Part shown: piece after piece, positions 1 through 3,820 of the stretch
How the letters are laid out: the number at the start of each line of letters is the position of its first letter
Numbering within the stretch: the stretch's first letter is position 1
Source of the DNA: an uncultured Bacilli bacterium
GTDB taxonomy: Bacteria; Bacillota_I; Bacilli_A; RF39; UBA660
Assembly (NCBI GenBank): GCA_944358565.1
Contig: CALVRK010000074.1
Coordinates: forward strand, 1 to 5,102
DNA length: 5,102 nucleotides
Reading direction: 5' to 3'
Translations under genes and position numbers: made by a program
Notes under the pieces: generated by a model
Databases searched by the model: none
What the model saw: only the letters and a program-made list of their open reading frames with translations
What the model was told of the DNA's origin: nothing

Positions 1-140
1 CACTAAAAAATAATTTAAAAGGATATAATTTAGAAAAAGTAGAAGAAGTTTTAAAAAGCCACAATTTAGATTTAACTATTAGAGCTGAAGATTTACCTAT
101 CGAAATATTTGCTGAAATAACCAATAATTTAAATAAGTAA
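1..140 (+). CDS. rsmA: RsmA/KsgA 16S rRNA dimethyladenosine transferase, C-terminal fragment
   Basis: Only the end of the gene is present: 45 complete codons from position 3, with stop TAA at 138-140; the 5' part lies outside the window. In the known family, RsmA uses S-adenosylmethionine to dimethylate two adjacent adenines in the 3'-terminal hairpin of 16S rRNA, a late step of 30S subunit assembly. The visible residues fit the small helical C-terminal domain. A LKNNL segment resembles the (K)TLxNNL helix of Bacillota RsmA. It is followed by a helix ending in VLKSHN, then LDLTIRAEDLPIEIF, which matches the conserved pattern 'D..xRAExLsxeeF' (E. coli has MRAENIS at this place), and a final short helix. 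The catalytic methyltransferase domain cannot be seen, so the call rests on this tail alone. A strong terminator follows 27 nt after the stop, so rsmA ends its transcription unit. Confidence 0.82.
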   Translation, partial: LKNNLKGYNLEKVEEVLKSHNLDLTIRAEDLPIEIFAEITNNLNK

Positions 141-162
141 TTTTAAATAAATAAATTAATGT

Positions 163-214
163 AAAGACAAATGATTTATCGAAAATATTATTTGTTTTTT
201 TTTTTTTTTTTTTT
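163..214 (+). terminator. Rho-independent terminator after rsmA
   Basis: The arms ACAAATGAT (167-175) and ATTATTTGT (187-195) pair over 9 bp with one G-U, leaving an 11-nt loop. The stem can be extended outwards because AAAG at 163-166 can pair with the first Ts of the following tract. A run of 20 Ts (195-214) follows directly. The stem is poor in GC, but the U tract is far longer than termination needs. The same bases also seem to form part of the promoter of the next gene. Confidence 0.72.
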
Positions 215-220
215 GATAAT
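192..220 (+). promoter_or_regulatory. Candidate promoter with the poly-T tract as spacer
   Basis: TTGTTT (192-197) would be the -35 and GATAAT (215-220, 5 of 6 matches to TATAAT) the -10, separated by exactly 17 nt that consist only of T. Transcription would then start around 227 and give a leader of about 20 nt that just contains the AGGAG ribosome binding site (235-239). The -35 is weak (TTGTTT against TTGACA) and overlaps the 3' arm of the rsmA terminator. TAATAT (217-222) is an alternative -10. The assignment is inferred from spacing and consensus only. Confidence 0.5.
195..214 (+). repeat. 20-base poly-T homopolymer tract
   Basis: This is an uninterrupted run of 20 Ts, far longer than any other homopolymer in the window (the next T run, after the second unknown gene, is 9). 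Runs of this length slip readily during replication, and their length is also hard to sequence accurately. It ends one base before a GATAAT hexamer and 33 nt before the ATG of the next gene, so a change in length would alter promoter spacing rather than a reading frame. Confidence 0.95.
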
Positions 221-247
221 ATAAGGTTGAAGAAAGGAGAAATTGAA

Positions 248-1279
248 ATGAATAATAATGAATATATTGTTCAACCAAATGAAAAAGGTGGCTATGATTT
301 AATTTTAGGCGGAGTTGGATTAGGTGCTCATGAAACAATAGATTTAATAAATGAATTAAAAACAAAAGGAATTGTTCCTGTAAGTGCTGAAGTAACACCA
401 TATATTAATGGAGCAGTAAATATGCCTCAAATTAATGAGAATGCCCAAAGGTTCACCGACGAAAGGTTAGAGCAAAACTACAACATGTCAATTGACCCAA
501 ATGCAGAGCCAGGACTAAAACCTTCAGAAGAAGATTTATATGAACAATCTGACTTAAAGCAACTTGAAAATAGCGAAAACGAACTAAGCCAAAGAGATGT
601 TAAAATAATGACTCGTCAACTTGACTTTATGGCTAATCGTAAACAAATTGAAGGACATACATATGGCGAAAATATATCATTCTATCAATATAATTATAAT
701 AATGTTGATTATCATGTAACAATGTATAATGAGCCAAGCAAACGTCATGATTATTCTAGACCTATTACCCAACATTTTGAAAAACCCACCTCTTATTATA
801 TTTTAGATGGTTATAATGGAAATGTTTCAGAAATTAATCTAACTTGGCTAGCTTCAAATGATAAAATACTTTTACATCCAAATGAAGGATTAAACAGTGT
901 TAAATTAAATGTCGAGAATATAGAAGACATGTATATTGCACCTGACGTTGCTGCAAAAAACAAAATTGAATCTTTAGATTTTGATATTTCAGTTAAACCT
1001 TCACTAAGAAGCTTCTTTAGCCTTAATAGTTTCATTCAAGGAAATAAATCAATTATTAGAAACGTAAATATTAAAGATTCAGATAACAAATTATTTAATA
1101 CAATTGTTTCTAAGCTTTTCCAAATCAATGGATTAAACGTTACTTTTACAAAAGAAGAGATGGATAAAATGTTACAGCAGGTCTCTGAAAATTTAGAGCA
1201 AAATTACAATATGTCAATGAATCCAAATGCTGAACCTGGATTAAAGCCGTCAGAAGAAGAATATCACAAAACTAGATAA
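248..1279 (+). CDS. Unknown protein with paralogous N-terminal domain and duplicated PNAEPGLKPSEE motif
   Basis: This 343-aa protein belongs to no family I recognise. The ATG at 248 is chosen because AGGAG (235-239) lies 8 nt before it and because the protein then begins MNNNEYIVQPNEKGGYDLIL, colinear with the start of the paralogue at 1437. A TTG at 227 is in frame but lies upstream of the ribosome binding site. Four parts are visible. Residues 1-73 are shared with that paralogue, with about half the positions identical. Residues 74-96 are a polar motif containing PNAEPGLKPSEE. Residues 97-315 form a central region rich in Asn, Tyr and Ile with no recognised domain. Residues 316-338 are a second copy of the motif (20 of 23 residues identical), followed by the tail YHKTR. 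There is no signal peptide, no membrane segment and no cysteine, so a soluble cytosolic protein is most likely. It appears monocistronic, with a terminator just after the stop, and may be controlled by the upstream poly-T promoter. Function is unknown. Confidence 0.85.
   Translation: MNNNEYIVQPNEKGGYDLILGGVGLGAHETIDLINELKTKGIVPVSAEVTPYINGAVNMPQINENAQRFTDERLEQNYNMSIDPNAEPGLKPSEEDLYEQSDLKQLENSENELSQRDVKIMTRQLDFMANRKQIEGHTYGENISFYQYNYNNVDYHVTMYNEPSKRHDYSRPITQHFEKPTSYYILDGYNGNVSEINLTWLASNDKILLHPNEGLNSVKLNVENIEDMYIAPDVAAKNKIESLDFDISVKPSLRSFFSLNSFIQGNKSIIRNVNIKDSDNKLFNTIVSKLFQINGLNVTFTKEEMDKMLQQVSENLEQNYNMSMNPNAEPGLKPSEEEYHKTR
467..535 (+). repeat. Copy 1 of 23-codon coding repeat
   Basis: Encodes residues 74-96 of the 343-aa unknown protein, beginning LEQNYNMS and containing PNAEPGLKPSEE. 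It lies directly after the N-terminal domain shared with the downstream paralogue. Compared with copy 2 it has 57 of 69 identical bases and 20 of 23 identical residues (Ile/Met, Asp/Asn and Asp/Glu differ). Eight of the twelve base differences are silent. Confidence 0.92.
1193..1261 (+). repeat. Copy 2 of 23-codon coding repeat, at the C-terminus
   Basis: Encodes residues 316-338 of the same protein and ends five residues before the stop. It has the same phase and length as copy 1. The copies are about 0.66 kb apart and have drifted at third positions while keeping the peptide, which suggests an old duplication held by selection rather than a recent copy. Confidence 0.92.
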
Positions 1280-1285
1280 TATTTT

Positions 1286-1314
1286 GCCTACCAATTATTG
1301 GTAGGCTTTCTATT
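1286..1314 (+). terminator. Rho-independent terminator after the 343-aa unknown gene
   Basis: A perfect 9-bp stem, GCCTACCAA (1286-1294) with TTGGTAGGC (1298-1306), and a 3-nt loop (or a 7-bp stem with a larger loop) is followed by TTTCTATTT. It begins 6 nt after the stop codon. This is the most GC-rich and most convincing hairpin in the window, and it separates the two unknown genes into different transcription units. Confidence 0.9.
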
Positions 1315-1404
1315 TGATAAATAAAATTAAAAATAGCTTTAGATTATTCAAATATATTGATATAAAACTGTTTTTAGAAATTAATTAATCATTTATTAGA
1401 ATAA

Positions 1405-1410
1405 TATGAT
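1405..1410 (+). promoter_or_regulatory. Candidate -10 box for the 104-aa unknown gene
   Basis: TATGAT matches TATAAT at 5 of 6 positions and lies 26 nt before the ATG, with GGAGGAG (1425-1431) between them. No good -35 is visible: TTAATT (1381-1386) at 18 nt spacing matches only 3 of 6. A promoter is expected here because a strong terminator precedes it, but the AT-rich background makes any single hexamer weak evidence. The rest of the gap from 1315 to 1404 shows no clear structure. Confidence 0.35.
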
Positions 1411-1436
1411 AAAATAAGACTAACGGAGGAGTTTAA

Positions 1437-1751
1437 ATGAATAAAGATGAATACATTGTACAGTCAAATGAACTAGGAGGTTATGATTTAATTTTAGGTA
1501 GTGATCAATTTACACCACAAATGATAACAGATTTAATTAATTGCTTAAAAATAAGAGGAATTATTCCTGTTGAAGCCAAAATACTAACTTATATTAACGG
1601 AATAACATATATGTCTAAATTTAAAGATGATGCCAAAATCTTTACCTATAAAGAAATAAATGAAAATACTAATTTACCAAATAATACTTTTAGTCAATTC
1701 TCACCAAAAATTATTCCTTTAGAAAAAACAAAAGTAAAAACAAAAAATTAA
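1437..1751 (+). CDS. Unknown 104-aa protein, short paralogue of the preceding gene
   Basis: The ATG at 1437 has a strong ribosome binding site, GGAGG at 1425-1429, 7 nt upstream. Residues 1-74 align without gaps to the start of the 343-aa protein at 248; I count 36 identical positions. The best-kept parts are the EYIVQ.NE..GGYDLILG start, the DLIN.LK..GI.PV helix-strand segment, and YING near residue 52. After that the similarity stops. The 30-residue tail is Asn- and Lys-rich, ends KTKVKTKN, and lacks the PNAEPGLKPSEE motif and the central region. It could be a stand-alone copy of the N-terminal domain or the remnant of a longer paralogue, although no further homology is visible after the stop. 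There is one cysteine, no signal peptide and no membrane segment. A terminator begins at the stop codon. No function can be assigned; that it is translated is supported by its ribosome binding site and by conservation with its neighbour. Confidence 0.8.
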   Translation: MNKDEYIVQSNELGGYDLILGSDQFTPQMITDLINCLKIRGIIPVEAKILTYINGITYMSKFKDDAKIFTYKEINENTNLPNNTFSQFSPKIIPLEKTKVKTKN

Positions 1752-1790
1752 AGAATTACCATTATAATTAAGTGGATATTCTTTTTTTTT
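1750..1790 (+). terminator. Rho-independent terminator after the 104-aa unknown gene
   Basis: AAGAATTACCA (1751-1761) pairs with TGGATATTCTT (1773-1783) as an outer 6-bp and an inner 3-bp helix, separated by a 2x2 mismatch. The 3' arm runs into nine Ts (1782-1790). The 5' arm begins at the last base of the stop codon. The loop contains a perfect TATAAT (1763-1768), which may be chance in this AT-rich DNA or a -10 for the ung operon. Confidence 0.75.
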
Positions 1791-1801
1791 ACAAGGAAAA
1801 A

Positions 1802-1810
1802 TGTTACAAT
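1802..1810 (+). promoter_or_regulatory. Candidate extended -10 promoter for ung-tilS-ftsH
   Basis: TGTTACAAT is an extended -10 (TGn followed by TACAAT, 5 of 6 to TATAAT). No proper -35 precedes it, only the T run of the previous terminator, but extended -10 promoters often do without one. Transcription would begin near 1817, just before the AGGTG ribosome binding site (1821-1825) of ung. This also argues against the in-frame ATG at 1801 as the ung start. A bare TATAAT at 1763-1768 is the alternative. Confidence 0.45.
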
Positions 1811-1833
1811 ATATCGCGAGAGGTGCAATAATA

Positions 1834-2499
1834 ATGATTAATAAAAAATGGGATGAACTTTTAAAAGATGAATTTAAAAAACCATATTTTAAACAGTTAG
1901 GCGTTTTTGTTAAAAACGAATACGGGAAAAAAATAGTCTATCCAGAATATAAAAATATTTTTAATGCTTTAAGATATACAGATTATGATGAAGTAAAAGT
2001 TGTTATTTTAGGTCAAGATCCATATCATGGAGAGCACGAAGCTCATGGCCTTTCTTTCTCTGTTGAAGAAGGAGTTAAAAGACCGCCTTCATTAGATAAT
2101 ATTTTTAAAGAATTAAAAAATGATTTAGGTGTCACTAGAACTAACAATAATCTTACAGACTGGGCTAAACAAGGTGTTTTCTTACTTAACTCTATTATGA
2201 CTGTTGTTAAAGATACCCCACTTTCTCATAAAGATAAAGGTTGGGAAACATTTACTGATAATTTAATCAAACTATTAAATCAAAGAGAAAAACCAATTGT
2301 CTTCATTTTATGGGGTAGCTATGCTAGAAGTAAAAAAGTTTTAATTACTAACCCTAATCATTATATTGTTGAAAGTCCTCACCCTTCTCCCCTATCTGCG
2401 CATCGTGGCTTTTTCGGCAGTAAACCTTTTTCTAAAACCAACAATTTCTTAGTCAGTCATGGTATCACACCAATTAAATGGGGTGATGAAGATGAATGA
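1834..2499 (+). CDS. ung: Uracil-DNA glycosylase, family 1
   Basis: This 221-aa protein has the usual family length. Ung removes uracil from DNA, arising by cytosine deamination or dUTP incorporation, and leaves an abasic site that starts base-excision repair in the cytoplasm. All active-site motifs are present. GQDPYHG (residues 60-66) carries the catalytic Asp62 and Tyr64, which blocks thymine. Phe75 in LSFS stacks on uracil, and Asn119 in FLLNS reads the base. HPSPLSAHRGFFG (183-195) carries the catalytic His183 and the DNA-intercalating Leu187. The start at 1834 is chosen over the in-frame ATG at 1801 because AGAGGTG (1819-1825) precedes it at proper spacing, because a likely -10 box overlaps 1801, and because the family normally begins close to the W..LL..E..KPYF segment seen at residues 6-19. 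It is the first gene of an apparent operon and overlaps tilS by 8 nt. Confidence 0.97.
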   Translation: MINKKWDELLKDEFKKPYFKQLGVFVKNEYGKKIVYPEYKNIFNALRYTDYDEVKVVILGQDPYHGEHEAHGLSFSVEEGVKRPPSLDNIFKELKNDLGVTRTNNNLTDWAKQGVFLLNSIMTVVKDTPLSHKDKGWETFTDNLIKLLNQREKPIVFILWGSYARSKKVLITNPNHYIVESPHPSPLSAHRGFFGSKPFSKTNNFLVSHGITPIKWGDEDE

Positions 2500-3820
2500 T
2501 ATTTTAGATAGATTAAAAAAAGAAATCCCCAATAATTCTAGTGTTATTATCGCTACATCAGGTGGACCAGATTCAATGGTGTTATTAAATCTACTTCTTA
2601 AAGTAAAAAAAGAAAAGAATTTGAAACTAGTATGTGCTCATGTTAATCACAAATTAAGAAAAGAAAGTGATGACGAAGCAAAAATGGTCAAAAGATACTG
2701 CGAAAAAGAGAATATCATCTTTGAATATATGACTATCAATGACTATCAAGGAAATACCGAAAATTATGCCAGAAAAAAACGTTATGAGTTTTTTGATAAA
2801 TTAATAAAAAAATATTCATCATCTTACCTATTAACCGCTCATCATGGTGATGATTTAACTGAAACTATTATGATGCGTTTAATAAGAGGATCGTCTTTAA
2901 AAGGTTATGCGGGATTTAGTGAGGTTACTGAAAAAAAATCCTATAAAATCTATCGCCCATTAATTACTAAAACCAAAGCCGAACTTTTAAACTATGCCAA
3001 AGAAAATAACATTCCTTATGCGGTTGATCAAACTAATGAAAGTGATGATTATACGCGCAACCGCATTAGAAAATATATTCTTCCCACACTAAAAAAAGAA
3101 AATAAAAATGTTCACTTAAAATTTATAGAATTTAGTAAATTAATCTCAGAAACTGAAGAATATTTTGAAAAAGTAGTTGCTAAAAAGATAACCAGCATTT
3201 ACCAAGATAATAAATTAAACGTTGAAGTTTTCTTAACTGAAAAACCATTGATCCAAAAAAAACTTATCCACAATATTTTAAATAATATTTATAAAAATAA
3301 AATTAACTTAATTAATGATAATCATGTTAACAACATTTTATCCACAGTAAAAAATAAAAAACCAAACATTCAGATAAACTTACCAGATAATAAAATTCTA
3401 AAAAAAGCATATAACTATGTTTGGATAGAAGAAAATACAAATAAAGAAACATATGATTACATTTTAGATGATAAAGTAATATTACCTAATAATAATACTA
3501 TTGAAATCATCAATGAAACATCAGATCATTCAAACTATGTCACTAAATTAAATTCAAAAGATATTAAACTACCTATTCATGTTAGAACAAAAAAAGCTGG
3601 TGACAAACTCATTTTAAAAGGATTAAATAAACAAAAAAAACTTAAAGATATTTTTATTGATGAAAAAATTCCCATGGATAACAGAAACTCATGGCCAGTA
3701 GTTACCGATGATAATGATGAAATTATTTGGCTTCCAGGCCTAAAAAAAACTAAATTTGATAGAGAAAAACAGCGAAACTATGATATAATAATTAGGTATC
3801 GAAAGAAAGGAAGTTTATAA
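2492..3820 (+). CDS. tilS: tRNA(Ile)-lysidine synthetase
   Basis: This 442-aa protein has the usual Bacillota TilS length. The enzyme uses ATP and lysine to convert C34 of the CAU-anticodon tRNA-Ile to lysidine, so that it reads AUA and is charged with isoleucine; AUA codons are frequent in AT-rich genomes like this one. Residues 17-200 are the N-type ATP pyrophosphatase domain, with the PP-loop SGGPDS (23-28), TAHHGDD (115-121), RGSSLKG (132-138), RPL (155-157), and D179 with TRNRIR (188-193). The middle (about 205-360) is less conserved. Residues 363-435 match the C-terminal TilS domain (VRTKKAGDKL, KLKDIFIDEKIP, WLPG). The ATG at 2492 is chosen over in-frame ATGs at 2459 and 2486 because the protein then begins MNDILDRL, typical of the family, and because GGGGTGAT (2480-2487) serves as ribosome binding site. 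It starts inside the end of ung (ATGAATGA), which suggests translational coupling. Confidence 0.96.
   Translation: MNDILDRLKKEIPNNSSVIIATSGGPDSMVLLNLLLKVKKEKNLKLVCAHVNHKLRKESDDEAKMVKRYCEKENIIFEYMTINDYQGNTENYARKKRYEFFDKLIKKYSSSYLLTAHHGDDLTETIMMRLIRGSSLKGYAGFSEVTEKKSYKIYRPLITKTKAELLNYAKENNIPYAVDQTNESDDYTRNRIRKYILPTLKKENKNVHLKFIEFSKLISETEEYFEKVVAKKITSIYQDNKLNVEVFLTEKPLIQKKLIHNILNNIYKNKINLINDNHVNNILSTVKNKKPNIQINLPDNKILKKAYNYVWIEENTNKETYDYILDDKVILPNNNTIEIINETSDHSNYVTKLNSKDIKLPIHVRTKKAGDKLILKGLNKQKKLKDIFIDEKIPMDNRNSWPVVTDDNDEIIWLPGLKKTKFDREKQRNYDIIIRYRKKGSL
3264..3272 (+). promoter_or_regulatory. Perfect DnaA-box sequence inside tilS (1)
   Basis: TTATCCACA matches the bacterial DnaA-box consensus TTATNCACA in full. 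Here it spans codons CTT-ATC-CAC-A (Leu-Ile-His). A weaker 7-of-9 match, TGATCCAAA, lies at 3249-3257 on the same strand. Whether DnaA binds is inferred from the consensus only. Confidence 0.45.
3338..3346 (+). promoter_or_regulatory. Perfect DnaA-box sequence inside tilS (2)
   Basis: This is a second TTATCCACA on the same strand, starting 74 bp after the first. It is read as TTA-TCC-ACA (Leu-Ser-Thr), a different frame from the first, so the recurrence is not due to a repeated peptide. A 7-of-9 match, TTAACAACA (3327-3335), lies just before it. The stretch between the two perfect boxes is about 90% A+T. Confidence 0.45.

Noticed and set aside
227..247. TTG start seven codons upstream for the 343-aa protein
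   Set aside because: The AGGAG site lies between it and the ATG at 248, the likely transcription start is at about 227, and the paralogue begins colinearly with 248.
156..401. Minus-strand open frame of 81 codons across the rsmA/unknown-gene gap
   Set aside because: It reads the poly-T tract as a run of lysines, overlaps a well-supported + strand gene and a terminator, and has no plausible ribosome binding site. It is a by-product of AT-rich sequence.
811..1035. Minus-strand open frame inside the 343-aa gene
   Set aside because: It lies wholly inside the + strand gene and resembles no protein family. The + strand frame is supported by its ribosome binding site and, outside this segment, by its paralogue and internal repeat.
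1763..1768. Perfect TATAAT in the loop of the third terminator
   Set aside because: No -35 and no extended -10 TG are visible, and such hexamers are frequent by chance in this AT-rich DNA. It is kept only as an alternative in the ung promoter entry.
1801..1833. Upstream in-frame ATG for ung
   Set aside because: It overlaps a likely extended -10 box, has no proper ribosome binding site, and would add 11 residues not typical of Ung.
2031..2043. Small inverted repeat GAGC...GCTC inside ung
   Set aside because: A 4-bp stem within a conserved coding region; expected by chance.
2459..2491. Upstream in-frame ATGs for tilS (2459, 2486)
   Set aside because: They would lengthen the overlap with ung and add a non-family N-terminus. 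The start at 2492 has GGGGTGAT before it and begins at the usual TilS helix.
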